From: JAYVYM01 sp046593925 | Lineage (GTDB): Bacteria > Actinomycetota > Actinomycetes > Mycobacteriales > SCTD01 | NCBI GenBank assembly: GCA_046593925.1 | Contig: JBKJQN010000060.1 | Location: 1-46,972 of the forward strand | Reading direction: 5' to 3' | DNA length: 46,972 nt | Shown here: piece by piece, positions 34,646 through 43,330 of the stretch | How positions within the stretch are numbered: position 1 is the first letter of the stretch | How the letters are laid out: each line of letters begins with the position of its first letter | The notes under the pieces: generated by a model | What the model was told of the DNA's origin: nothing | Database searches by the model: none | What the model saw: only the letters and a program-made list of their open reading frames with translations | Position numbers and translations under genes: made by a program

Positions 34646-35543
34646 GCGCCGTACCTGACGAACGTCGCCCCCGCGTCACGGCTGGTCCAGATCCCCCGGT
34701 CGGCGACGGCGACGAACACCTCGTCGTTGCCGTCGCGGGTCGCGACCGTCATCGCCTCGGGCTCGCCGCCGGCCGCACCGGTACCTCGCCACCCGAGCCC
34801 ACCGTCGTCGGACCGGTAGGTCGTGCCGTCGGGTGCCGTCCCGAAGACCGTGCCGCTGCCGGACCAGGCGAGCACCACGAGGAGCGGGGCCCCGGCGACG
34901 GGCTGCCAGCCACGGCCGCCGTCGGTGCTGCGGACGACTCCCTGCTGCGTCGTCGCGAGGAGCAGGTCGGGTCGGGCCGGGTCGACCGCGACGTCGCGGG
35001 CGCCGACTTTCCCGCGCGTCTCCCAGGACCGGCCCGCGTCCCCGGACACGACCAACGTCCCCGTGGCCGAGTCGAGCCCGTACACGCTGGCCCCGACCGA
35101 GCGGAGCGCGTGGAAGTCGGCCTTTCCGGATAGCGACACCGCCTGCCACGTCGTCCCCGCGTCCGTGCTGCGACTCAGGCCAAGGCGCGGCGGCAGCGTC
35201 GGGTCGGTACGAGGGTCCGGGTGGCCCGAGCCCAGGAAGGTGCCCGGGCCGGTGACGGTGAAGCCCATCGTGTCCTGCTGCCGGTCGGTCACCCGCGCGG
35301 CCGGGGCGTCCGCTGGGACCCGGAACAGGCCGTAGTGGGTCGCGGCGTACAACGTGCCATCGCCCGGGTCGACCCCGAGGCCGTGGACGTGGCCGACCCC
35401 CGGTCGGACGTTGACGTCCCGCCCGGGGCGCCCCCGGCCGCGCCCGGGGCGCCGCCGGTCGCAGTCGTGCCGGAGCACCCCACGAGGGCGAGGGCCAGCG
35501 GCACCGCCGCGAGGGCCGCGGCGGGTTGCGGTCGGGCAGGCAA
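34642..35543 (-). pseudogene. Beta-propeller (BNR/sortilin-like) lipoprotein, one-base frameshift
   Basis: The N-terminus, from TTG 35543 behind a GGAG site, encodes a lipoprotein signal ending LALALVGCSG and a Gly/Ala/Pro linker. The mature domain is in another frame and begins with VRPGVGHVHGLGVDP, then TLYAATHYGLFRVP and repeats such as LSRSTDAGTTWQAV, VRSTDGGRGWQPV and YRSDDGGLGWRGT. These are BNR-type blades of a family often written as F510_1955 glycosylhydrolase, although no glycosidase activity is proven there. Joining the two needs one extra base near 35420-35440, in runs of G and C, so a sequence error is as likely as a real mutation. The gene overlaps the Sco1 gene by GTGA. Confidence 0.75.
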
Positions 35544-35681
35544 CGGGGCTCCGGGGGGTCGCGGGACGGCCTCTCAGTTGGTACACCAGGGGGGTAACCG
35601 CGTCCTGCTGGGAGCGCCCCGGCACGAGAGGCTCGCAGCGTCCCGCGGGTTGCCCTGACCGACGGGCCCGGACTCGGACAC

Positions 35682-35700
35682 GATGCCCCCGGGGGGTATC
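35682..35700. promoter_or_regulatory. Probable CsoR operator
   Basis: A near-perfect dyad with arms GATGCCCCC and GGGGGTATC around one G, 22 bp before the csoR start. Known CsoR sites are this kind of C-tract/G-tract palindrome with outer AT. A second, less symmetric G-tract (ACACCAGGGGGGTAAC, 35583-35598) lies on the side of the divergent lipoprotein-Sco1 operon and may be a second site. Confidence 0.6.
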
Positions 35701-35722
35701 CTCGTATGGTGGAGGAGGACCT

Positions 35723-36022
35723 GTGGCGCAGGACACGGCAGGGTCGCGCGACAACCGGACCAAGGACGCCCACCTCAAGCGCCTTGCGCGCGTGGAAGGG
35801 CGGGTCCGGGGCATCGCCAGGCTCGTCGAGGAGGATCGCTACTGCATCGACGGGCTCACCCAGGTCAGCGACGCCACCAGGGCGCTCCAGGCCGTCGCGC
35901 TCGGGCTCCTCGACGAGCACACGGCGCACTGCGTAGCCATCGCCGTCGCCGCCGGAGGCGACGAGGGCGCCGCGAAGCTGAAGGAGGCGTCCGCCGCCAT
36001 CGCCCGCCTCGTCCGGTCCTGA
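35723..36022 (+). CDS. csoR: CsoR copper-sensing repressor
   Basis: A 99-residue helical repressor. It carries LKRLARVEGRVRGIARLVEE, the first ligand in DRYCIDGL, then LLDEHTAHC. The spacing Cys-x24-His-x3-Cys is that of CsoR, and the Tyr next to the first Cys is typical. The start is GTG 35723 behind GGAGGAGGA; the upstream open frame is not used. The operator-like dyad just before it suggests autoregulation, together with control of the divergent lipoprotein and Sco1 genes. Directly downstream is the start of a broken gene, where a copper-transporting ATPase or copper chaperone gene usually sits. Confidence 0.9.
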   Translation: MAQDTAGSRDNRTKDAHLKRLARVEGRVRGIARLVEEDRYCIDGLTQVSDATRALQAVALGLLDEHTAHCVAIAVAAGGDEGAAKLKEASAAIARLVRS

Positions 36023-36060
36023 CCGCCGCACCACACCCGCACCGCCCACAGGAGAAACCC

Positions 36061-36198
36061 ATGACCACCGCCGACCGGGCACCCCCCGGGTCCCCGGGGC
36101 GTGCCCGTGCGCCGACGGGGGCTTGTGTGGTCGGGCAGCAGCGACGCACGACCCGTCTCGCTACTCCCTTGTGTAGGAGGACACATCTGCGGAGGTAG
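36061..36198 (+). pseudogene. Truncated gene downstream of csoR, perhaps a copA start
   Basis: ATG 36061 has a good ribosome site (AGGAGAAA) 38 bp after csoR and begins MTTADRAPPGSPGRARAPTG, which could be the disordered start of a copper-ATPase. The frame then turns into unrelated DNA and stops at 36198 after 45 codons. The identity is inferred from position only. The good start with no body points to a deletion or recombination joint near 36120. Confidence 0.4.
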
Positions 36199-36230
36199 GG
36201 CCATGGCACTGGCACCCGCCGGCCGGCATC

Positions 36231-36312
36231 CGCGGCCGGCAGCGCTCAGGAGCGGTTGCCGCGGACGGCACCCCCGGCCGGCAGCGTGAAGGAGCGCTTG
36301 CCTCGGACGGCA
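36231..36312. repeat. 42-bp tandem repeat, two copies
   Basis: Copies at 36231-36270 and 36273-36312 are offset by 42 bp and differ at only a few positions (shared core GGCCGGCAGCG, then AGGAGCG, TTGCC and CGGACGGCA). A weaker partial copy lies just upstream. It sits between the broken gene after csoR and the lgt scrap, so it may have helped the recombination that truncated both. Confidence 0.65.
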
Positions 36313-36333
36313 GCCCGACCGCCCCGCCCGGCC

Positions 36334-36467
36334 ATGACACCGCCGCTCGCGTTCATTCCCAAGCCCCCCCGGACAGAGATCCACCTCGTGGCGTTCCCGC
36401 TGCGCGCGTACGCCCTGTGCGTCAGCCTCGGGGTGGTCCTCGCGGTCTACGTCGGGGAGCGGCGCTT
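36334..36467 (+). pseudogene. lgt: Prolipoprotein diacylglyceryl transferase, N-terminal scrap
   Basis: ATG 36334 begins PPLAFIPKPPRTEIHLVAF followed by PLRAYALCVSLGVVLAVYVG and ERR. This is the first 45 or so residues of Lgt: the short lead, the IRAYAL-like motif and the first membrane helix with its G-x-x-ERR end. After about 36467 the sequence no longer resembles Lgt and runs into the 3' flank of the EamA gene. The rest of this normally essential enzyme is absent here, so an intact copy must exist elsewhere. Confidence 0.75.
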
Positions 36468-36534
36468 GACGCCGGTGGCGCCGGCGTCCATCGCTTGCCG
36501 GGTGCGCACGAGCACGGTGTCGTCGCTGGCCTTC

Positions 36535-37650
36535 TCACCGCCGGACAGCAGCACCAGCGTCCGGGTCCTGCCGAGTTGGCGTCTGCGGCAATGGCCGGGG
36601 AGGCGCTGGCAGGGCTGGCGGTGTGGTTCCGGCGGCGTTCGCCGCTGTTAGCGAGGTGCCCCGGAGGACGGCTTCGGTCGGGCGTGCCAGTGGGGCGTGC
36701 GGAGCTGGGGAAGGTTGTGCGAGGTGGAGGTGTCCCGGGCCGGCACCGGGGGCGTGGTGCTCGGTCAGCGTCATCCGCAGGCTGGCCAGCACGAGCACGA
36801 TGCCGGTGAAGGTCCAGCCGTCGGGGCGCTCTCCGAGCACGGTGGTGCCGATCAGCAGCCCGAATACCGGGACGAGCAGCAACCACGGGGTGAGCGAGGA
36901 CAGCGGGCAGCGTTGGGTCTCCACGAACCACGCCAGCGTCGTCGCCGCGGTCGCCCCCACGCCGAGGAAGGCCACGATGGCCACAAACCGCCAAGTCCAG
37001 GAGATCTGTGGCGGCCCATCGGCGGCCAAGGCGGCGCCGGCTAGGACGAGCCCGCCGATCAGCAGGTGCGCGGCGCTGGCCACCACGATGTCGGCCCCGT
37101 GCAGCAGCCGCACCAGGAGCGTCCCGCCGGTGACCGCGGCCGCTGCGAGCAGCGACAGCAGCGCCCCGGAGCCGCCCCCTCCTGGCAGCGCCACCACGAG
37201 CAGCCCGGCGAAGCCGACGGCCAGCCCGACACAGGTGCGTGCCGGCACCCGCTCCCCGAACAGCCACCACGCGGGCAGCAGGATCAGCAGCGGCTGGGCG
37301 TTCGCCAGGACCGCGGCGGTGCCGGTCGCGAGCCCGGCGATGCCGGCGAACATCGCGGTGAACGCCAGGCTGACGTTGACCACTCCCAGCAGGCTGATGC
37401 TGGCCCAGCTCGCGGCTGAGCGCGGCAGCGGGCGGCGCTGGACGCCAGCCACGACAGCCAGCGCGCCGCCGCCGACCAGCGCCCGCAGGGCGGCGAACCA
37501 CAGCAGCTGCGCGTCCCGCAGCCCCCACCGGACCCCCAGGAAACAGGTGCCGAGGACACCGGTGATCCACAGCATCCGCCATGGCGACGGGCGGCCCGTC
37601 AACCCGGTCTGCGGATCCGCGCCCGTGTCGGTGGAAGCGACCGTGTTCAC
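36535..37650 (-). CDS. EamA-family (DMT superfamily) transporter
   Basis: A 371-residue inner-membrane transporter of the ten-helix drug/metabolite type, with two EamA repeats (about residues 28-155 and 170-295). Typical features are WGLRDAQLLWFAALRALVGG in the first repeat, the loop ALLPAWW-like LILLPAWWLFGERVP, and LLVPVFGLLIGTTVLGERPD at the end of the second. The substrate cannot be told. GTG 37650 is the start. The last 60 or so residues are Pro-, His- and Ala-rich and unlike the family, so this tail may be an extension into unrelated DNA. It follows the metal ATPase gene by 90 bp in the same direction. Confidence 0.85.
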   Translation of the reverse strand: MNTVASTDTGADPQTGLTGRPSPWRMLWITGVLGTCFLGVRWGLRDAQLLWFAALRALVGGGALAVVAGVQRRPLPRSAASWASISLLGVVNVSLAFTAMFAGIAGLATGTAAVLANAQPLLILLPAWWLFGERVPARTCVGLAVGFAGLLVVALPGGGGSGALLSLLAAAAVTGGTLLVRLLHGADIVVASAAHLLIGGLVLAGAALAADGPPQISWTWRFVAIVAFLGVGATAATTLAWFVETQRCPLSSLTPWLLLVPVFGLLIGTTVLGERPDGWTFTGIVLVLASLRMTLTEHHAPGAGPGHLHLAQPSPAPHAPLARPTEAVLRGTSLTAANAAGTTPPALPAPPRPLPQTPTRQDPDAGAAVRR

Positions 37651-37740
37651 GGTTCGGCGGTGGCAAGGGGCGGCGACGGCCGTCGCCCCAGCCCCTCGCA
37701 GCCCTGCCCGGAAGCTGCCGACAACACCGGCGCCGGCATG

Positions 37741-40332
37741 TCAGCGCGAGGCGGTGGCGGCGGCGGCGGGATCGGGTCGCTGCGCCGCGGGTGGCGTTGG
37801 CTTTCCCGCAGCCGCTGCAGGCTGCACCGCCGGGGCCCCCGCGCCGGCGACAGCGGCAGGATCCGGTAGTCGCAGGCGCTTGAGGGTCAGGGCGTTGAGC
37901 GCGACCAGGAAGCTGGAGCCGGCCATGGTGATCGCGGCGATCTCCGGTCGCAGGACGAGCCCGAAGGCGGGTTCGAACACCCCGGCCGCGATCGGCAGGG
38001 CGACGGCGTTGTATCCCACTGCCCACCACAGGTTCTGCTTCATCTTGCGGACCGTGCCGCGGCCGATCCGCAGCGCCACGGCGACGTCGAGCGGGTCCGA
38101 GCGCATCAGGACGATGTCGGCGGTCTCGACCGCGACGTCGGTGCCGGCGCCGATCGCGATGCCGAGGTCGGCCTGCGCCAGCGCGGGGGCGTCGTTGACG
38201 CCGTCGCCAACCATCGCGACCCGGCGGCCAGCGCTCATGAGTTCGGTGACCTTGGCGGCCTTGTCGCCGGGCAGCACATCGGCGATGACGGTGGTCACCC
38301 CGAGCTGCGCGGCGATCCGCTGGGCGGTCGCGGCGTTGTCGCCGGTCAGCATCACCACCTCGACGCCGAGCCGGCGGAGCTCGGCGACCGCGGCGGCCGA
38401 GGTCGGTCGGACCGCGTCGGCGATCCCGATCACCGCGACCGCCCGGCCGTCGACGGCGGCGAGCACCGCGGTGCGGCCGCCGGCGGCGAGCTCGACCTGC
38501 CTGTCGCCGAGGTCGCCGAGGTCGATCTTCTCGGCGGTCATCAGCCGGCTGTTGCCGACCACGACCCGACGCCCGTCGACGGTGGCGGTCGCTCCCTGCC
38601 CCGGCACGTTGCGGAAGTCCACGGCGTCCAGCCGGCGGGCCCCCGCGGCCTCCGCCCGGGCAACCACCGCTTTCGCCAGGGGGTGCTCGGACTCGCGTTC
38701 GACCGCCGCGACCAGCGCCAACGCGTCGGTCTCAGCGAGCTCTTCGAGCACCAGGTCGGTGACTTCGGGCGCCCCCAGGGTGAGGGTGCCGGTCTTGTCC
38801 ATGACGACGACATCGATCTTCTTCGACGTCTCGATCGCGGTGGCGTTCTTGAACAGCACCCCCCGCCCGGCACCCAGCCCGGTCCCGACCATGATCGCTG
38901 TCGGGGTCGCCAGGCCGAGTGCGTCCGGGCAGGTCACTACCACCACGGTGATCGCGAACAGCAGCGCCTCGCCGAGGGGTCGGCCGGCCAGCAGCCACAC
39001 CCCGAACGTCCCGGCGCCGCCGATCAGGGCGACGAACACCAGCCAGAAGGCGGCCCGGTCCGCGAGGCGCTGTCCGGGTGCCTTGGAGTTCTGAGCCTCC
39101 TGGACCAGCTTGACGATCTGGGCGAGCGCGGTGTCGGCGCCCACCCGGGTCGCCCGGACCCGCAACGTCCCGGTCGTGTTGATCGTCGCCCCGACGACCT
39201 CGTCGCCGGGGCCCTTGTGCACCGGCAGGCTCTCACCGGTCACGGTCGACTCGTCCAGGTCGCTCTCGCCGTATTCGACGATCCCGTCGGAGGCGACCTT
39301 GGCGCCGGGCCGGACCAGCAGCAGGTCCCCGACGACGACCTGGTCGGTCGGGACCTCGACCGGCTGGCCGTCGCGGAGCACGACCGCGACCGGTGGCGCA
39401 AGCTTGAGCAGCGCCCGCACCGCCTCGTTCGCGCCACCCCGAGCCCGCATCTCGAAGTAGTGGCCGAGCAGGACGAACGCCGTGAGGATCGTCGCGGCCT
39501 CGTAGAACACGTCCCCGCCACCGGTCAGCGTCACCGCGACTGAGTACACCCAGCCGGCCCCGACGGCGACCGCGACAAGCACCATCATGTCCAGCGTCCG
39601 GGCCTTGAGCGCCCGGACCGCCCCGGCGAAGAACACCTGCGCCGAGTAGAAGACCACCGGCAGGCTCAGGGCCAGCTGGAACACGTCGTCGCGCAGCCCG
39701 AACGGCGCCGCCACCGTGAACCCCAGGACGTCCCGGCCGATCCGCGACCACAACGTGATGACGACGCCGAACACCGCCGCAAGCAGGAACCGGTCGCGCA
39801 TGTCCCTGACCATCCCGGCCATCGACATCTCGCCGTGCCCGCCGTGCCCCATCGCGTCGGCGGGGCTGCCCGTCCGGTCCCGCCCGGCATCCTTACCAGG
39901 TCCGGCCATCCCGGCCATGTCGTGACCCTTATGCCCCTCGTTTGCGGAGCTCATGGTCCGGTCGTGGCTCGTTGGCGCAGCAGCGCCCTGGTCGGCCACC
40001 GGAACGTCGGGTCGTGCGTTCTCGTCCGCCGGAGGTCGCGCACCCGGGCTGGGGCTGGCATGCTGACCGGGGGTGGGACACAGGTGGTCCGGGACGGACT
40101 CCCCGCGGCAGTGGTAACCGCAGTCCCGGACCCAGCCGGCGAGGACGGGGACGTTGGTGCGCGACGGGTCGAAGGTCACCGTCGCGGTCTGGCCCACCGG
40201 GTTGACCGTCACCTCCAGCACGCCCGGACGGCGGCCCAGGGTCGCCTCCACCGACCACCGCTCGCTGGCCCAGTGCAAGCCGTCGACCTCAAGGACCACG
40301 GTGCTCGGAGCACCTGACCGTTGCGTGGACAT
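37741..40332 (-). CDS. Heavy-metal P1B-type ATPase with CPD motif and His/Met-rich N-terminus
   Basis: A metal-exporting ATPase of 863 residues. Residues 10-75 look like a ferredoxin-fold metal-binding domain but lack CxxC (LHWASER is in its place); Cys residues appear instead in RDCGYHC and DHLC. Residues about 130-178 are rich in His and Met (HKGHDMAGM, MGHGGHGEMSMAGM). The core is complete: TGES, phosphorylation site DKTGT, SEHPLA, and GDGVNDAPAL. The transmembrane motif is CPD (468-470) where copper pumps have CPC and others CPH. KQNLWWAVGYN follows as usual. ATG 40332 has GGAG ten bases upstream. The neighbours suggest copper, but CPD leaves the metal open. Confidence 0.9.
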   Translation of the reverse strand: MSTQRSGAPSTVVLEVDGLHWASERWSVEATLGRRPGVLEVTVNPVGQTATVTFDPSRTNVPVLAGWVRDCGYHCRGESVPDHLCPTPGQHASPSPGARPPADENARPDVPVADQGAAAPTSHDRTMSSANEGHKGHDMAGMAGPGKDAGRDRTGSPADAMGHGGHGEMSMAGMVRDMRDRFLLAAVFGVVITLWSRIGRDVLGFTVAAPFGLRDDVFQLALSLPVVFYSAQVFFAGAVRALKARTLDMMVLVAVAVGAGWVYSVAVTLTGGGDVFYEAATILTAFVLLGHYFEMRARGGANEAVRALLKLAPPVAVVLRDGQPVEVPTDQVVVGDLLLVRPGAKVASDGIVEYGESDLDESTVTGESLPVHKGPGDEVVGATINTTGTLRVRATRVGADTALAQIVKLVQEAQNSKAPGQRLADRAAFWLVFVALIGGAGTFGVWLLAGRPLGEALLFAITVVVVTCPDALGLATPTAIMVGTGLGAGRGVLFKNATAIETSKKIDVVVMDKTGTLTLGAPEVTDLVLEELAETDALALVAAVERESEHPLAKAVVARAEAAGARRLDAVDFRNVPGQGATATVDGRRVVVGNSRLMTAEKIDLGDLGDRQVELAAGGRTAVLAAVDGRAVAVIGIADAVRPTSAAAVAELRRLGVEVVMLTGDNAATAQRIAAQLGVTTVIADVLPGDKAAKVTELMSAGRRVAMVGDGVNDAPALAQADLGIAIGAGTDVAVETADIVLMRSDPLDVAVALRIGRGTVRKMKQNLWWAVGYNAVALPIAAGVFEPAFGLVLRPEIAAITMAGSSFLVALNALTLKRLRLPDPAAVAGAGAPAVQPAAAAGKPTPPAAQRPDPAAAATASR

Positions 40333-40565
40333 CTGCTGTGCTCCTTCGCGTCGCGCTCACAGGGTGCGGGGCCGGCCTGGTCGGCCTGGGATGTGCCCGG
40401 CCGGCTGCTGCCCGAGGCTGACCCCCTCGATGGCTCCGCCTGCCCGGCAGCACGCCGACGTGCCCGCAGGCTGGGTATGAGCCGTCGCGGCGGGCAACAG
40501 CTGACCGATGCGGCGCAGCGCCCTCGGCGATCGGGCCGGCTCGGTTGCCGACACGGACCGAGCGG

Positions 40566-40814
40566 CTACGGGTGGCGCTTGGCGAACGAGGACGTCTCGT
40601 GGTCGTCGCCGTGGTGGTCGTCGTGGGTGGCGTCCTGACCATGGTGGTGGACACCGCCACTGGCCATGCCGCGCATCATGAAGAACATCATGGCGCCGCA
40701 GCCGACGAACCACAGCAGCAGGAACAGGCTGCCCCCGCCGACGCCGGTGAAGAACAGCACGGCCGCCAGGGAAACGAGACCGACCATCAAATATGTGTGC
40801 TTGCCGTGCGCCAT
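40566..40814 (-). CDS. Small His-rich membrane protein, DUF2933-like
   Basis: An 82-residue protein with two membrane helices (KHTYLMVGLVSLAAVLFF, then LFLLLWFVGCGAMMFFMMR) and a tail of His and Asp (VHHHGQDATHDDHHGDDHE). Such proteins often accompany copper or heavy-metal ATPase genes, and the tail probably binds metal. ATG 40814 has the ribosome site AGGAGA. It precedes the P1B ATPase gene by 233 bp in the same direction; I see no gene in that gap. Confidence 0.8.
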   Translation of the reverse strand: MAHGKHTYLMVGLVSLAAVLFFTGVGGGSLFLLLWFVGCGAMMFFMMRGMASGGVHHHGQDATHDDHHGDDHETSSFAKRHP

Positions 40815-40937
40815 GATGTCTCCTCGACGGTGGGAAGATCGTTCAGTTGTTGGACTCGTACACGCGGATCCGTGCACGCGGCTCGGCCCTACGAGACGGT
40901 CACCGCAGGATGCGGACTGACCCTTCGCTGGCGTTTA

Positions 40938-40953
40938 CTACCAGCGCTAGTAG
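40938..40953. promoter_or_regulatory. Candidate operator of the metal ATPase operon
   Basis: A 16-bp dyad, CTACCAGCGCTAGTAG (one mismatch), about 125 bp upstream of the small His-rich protein gene. Beside it a second imperfect inverted repeat, GCACC (40953-40957) and GGTGC (40971-40975) with flanking GCTAG/CTAGC, could form a hairpin in the spacer after the oleate hydratase gene. The first fits an ArsR- or MerR-type site, the second a weak terminator; both are guesses. Confidence 0.4.
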
Positions 40954-41082
40954 CACCTTCTCCCTTAGACGGTGCTAGCCACCAGGGCCGAAGGTCCTGC
41001 CGGTCTCAGGTCCGCCGGTGGGCGGCGCCGAGGGATAGCGGGCCCGTCGGGGCTCCTGCTCCGGCACCTGCTTGTGCCCGCT

Positions 41083-42675
41083 TCAGCCAAGTGCCGTGCG
41101 GAGCGCGTCCAGGGCGACCTTGGGGTGCGCGAGGCCGTGGTAAATGCCCGGGATCGGCTTGTCGACATCGAGCAGCGCGTAGATAGCGTGCATCGCGCCG
41201 CGCACCGAGTATTCGACGGTGAACACGACGTCCTCGGGGATCTCGACGTACTGGCCGAGCAGGGCGAAGTTCGTCGAGCCCTCCGGCACGACGAGCGGCC
41301 GGTCCCGCACACTGCGCGCCTCGAACTGGCTGGTGATGTACGGCATCATCACCGGGATCACCGTGGTGGTCGCCCGGACCTCGTCCATCACGTCCTGGAA
41401 CCCGAGGTGGTGGAGCAGCTCGGTCAGGATCTGCTGACCCGTGGAGTTCGCCATGGTCGGCTCGATGTAGTCCCCGGGAGCATCGATGAGCAGCCCGTAG
41501 CCCCACAGTGTGTAGACGTCCTCCGGCTGGCCGTCGAAGTGCGCCTGATGCGGCACCACGATCGACATCAGCCACGCGGAGTCCTTGAACGTCACCAGTC
41601 CGCCGGTCCCCGGTGCGTTCCCAGAGAACTCCTGGATCCGGTGCAGCAACAGCGGGTCACGCATGGTGAGTGTGAACGACTCCCACTTGGCCTGGTCAAC
41701 GTTGCCGTGGAACACGCTGGGACGGCCCAGGTCGGGCGCCTTCGCAGCGATGTTGTCCCACAGCCGCCAGGCACCGTCGCGGCGGTCGCGCACCAGCTCC
41801 GGGGCGTGGTCGTCGTCACCGTACGTCGCGTCCGACGTCATTGACCCGATCGTCATGGTCACCAGATCACGGGCAGCGACCTGATAGCTGCCCGCCTGGC
41901 CGCCCCGCAACAAGTGCAGCCGCTCGACCCGCCGGCCGGCCGCGTCGGTAACGAAATCCGCGTCCGTCACCGTCGTGCCGTACTCGACCACCACGCCCTG
42001 GCCCGTCAGCCACTGCACCAGCGGCCGCACGATCGAGTCGTACTGGTTCAGCCTGGTGCGCCGCACCCCAGAAAGCGTGTGGATGCGCGGGAACTCCTGC
42101 ACGAACCGCAGGAAGTACCGCTTGAGCTCGATCGCGCTGTGCCAGTTCTGGAACGCGAACGTGGTGCGCCACATCGCCCAGAAGTTCGTCTCGAAGAAGT
42201 GCTCGGAGAAGAAGTCGTCGATGCGCCGTGCCCCGATCACCTGCTCGGGAAGTGCCAACAGCCGCACCAGCTCCGCCCGATCAGCGCCCGAGAAGCCCAG
42301 GTCGGCGGCGTCCAGGATCGTGTGGCCCTTACCGACCAGGCGGGCCTTGGCGTCACCGACCCACGTCTGGTTGAACTGCAGCACCTCCTGGCGTACCGAC
42401 AGCAACGGGTCGGTCAGCGTCGGGACGCTGTCGAGCAGATTCCACAGGCAGACGTACGCCTCCTCCTCCAGCATCCGGCCACCCCGGGACACATAGCCGC
42501 TCATCGGGTCGCCGGACCCGTCCAGTGCCCCACCCGGGCGCGGCCCCTCCTCCAGGATCCGGATCGCGTCCGCAGGGAAACCCGCGTCCCGGATCAGGAA
42601 CGTTGCCGCTGCCAGCGAGGCGATGCCACCCCCGACCAGAAAGGCGCTCCGCCCACTCAAGCCGTCGTCCGTCAT
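41083..42675 (-). CDS. ohyA: Oleate hydratase (MCRA family)
   Basis: A FAD-containing enzyme that adds water to the cis-9 double bond of unsaturated fatty acids, giving 10-hydroxy acids. 530 residues, the normal length. The FAD fold starts with VGGGIASLAAATFLIRDAG, followed by the family loop SRGGRMLEEEAYVCLWNLL. Other landmarks are FFSEHFFETNFWAMWRTTFA, WRLWDNIAA and SQFEARSVRDRP. ATG 42675 is chosen because the family begins here; the frame is open further upstream and the ribosome site is weak. It stands alone. It acts on fatty acids but nothing ties it to the FAAL cluster. Confidence 0.93.
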   Translation of the reverse strand: MTDDGLSGRSAFLVGGGIASLAAATFLIRDAGFPADAIRILEEGPRPGGALDGSGDPMSGYVSRGGRMLEEEAYVCLWNLLDSVPTLTDPLLSVRQEVLQFNQTWVGDAKARLVGKGHTILDAADLGFSGADRAELVRLLALPEQVIGARRIDDFFSEHFFETNFWAMWRTTFAFQNWHSAIELKRYFLRFVQEFPRIHTLSGVRRTRLNQYDSIVRPLVQWLTGQGVVVEYGTTVTDADFVTDAAGRRVERLHLLRGGQAGSYQVAARDLVTMTIGSMTSDATYGDDDHAPELVRDRRDGAWRLWDNIAAKAPDLGRPSVFHGNVDQAKWESFTLTMRDPLLLHRIQEFSGNAPGTGGLVTFKDSAWLMSIVVPHQAHFDGQPEDVYTLWGYGLLIDAPGDYIEPTMANSTGQQILTELLHHLGFQDVMDEVRATTTVIPVMMPYITSQFEARSVRDRPLVVPEGSTNFALLGQYVEIPEDVVFTVEYSVRGAMHAIYALLDVDKPIPGIYHGLAHPKVALDALRTALG

Positions 42676-43330
42676 GTCTAACTCTCGTAGCTCTCGCGGT
42701 GCCAAGGTCCCTGTCGCGCGCCAGCACGATCGTGTGACCTCGCTCGTGTAGACCGCCAAGGCGCCTGCCCTGGAAGCCGGCGGCTCCTGCACATGTGCGC
42801 ACCGATCGCGGCCGTCTCGGGTTCCGACGCCCTCGGGCTGTCACTCATGCTCGCGCGGTCCGGTGCTCGTCATCCTGCAGCCGCCTCCCGCGCAGCCCCG
42901 AAGCCGCAACGCCCCGTTGGGGCCCCGTGCAAGGAGGTGAAGTTCCGGCGGCGAACATGATGCTCGCGAGTGGCGGCGCGAACGCGGCGTACCCGACCCG
43001 GACGGCTGATCCTCAGCAATCACGACGCTACGCCGCGGCCTTACCAGTGTCTAGATCGGACGAACAGTGGTCAGAGCCTCGGGGGCCCTGCGGGACCTTC
43101 GCCCCTGGGCGCGGGCATGCGCGCGGCAGCCCACCGCGGTCAGCGGATCACAGCCGCACGAGCTTCGGAGGCAGCATGACGACCAGGCACCACGGCACGG
43201 GCGGTGGGTCGTACGCATCTTCCGGCGGGGTTCGTCCCGGGTCGGTCCGTCCCGCCGGTGCGGCGGCTTTCCCTTCGCGGCGTGACAGCTACGAGTCTTG
43301 TTGACGGCTCGCATCCGGCCAGCGCCGCGG
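42676..43330. other. Intergenic region without a clear gene
   Basis: About 650 bp between the GH65 and oleate hydratase genes. The only candidate is a plus-strand ORF of 42 codons at 43176-43304 with a GGAGGCAGC site before its ATG; its Gly/Ser/Pro/Arg-rich product resembles nothing I know. No convincing promoter for the oleate hydratase was found. Confidence 0.4.

Noticed and set aside
36623..39094. 823-codon plus-strand frame opposite the EamA and ATPase genes
   Set aside because: Ser/Thr/Ala-rich shadow of two real genes on the other strand.
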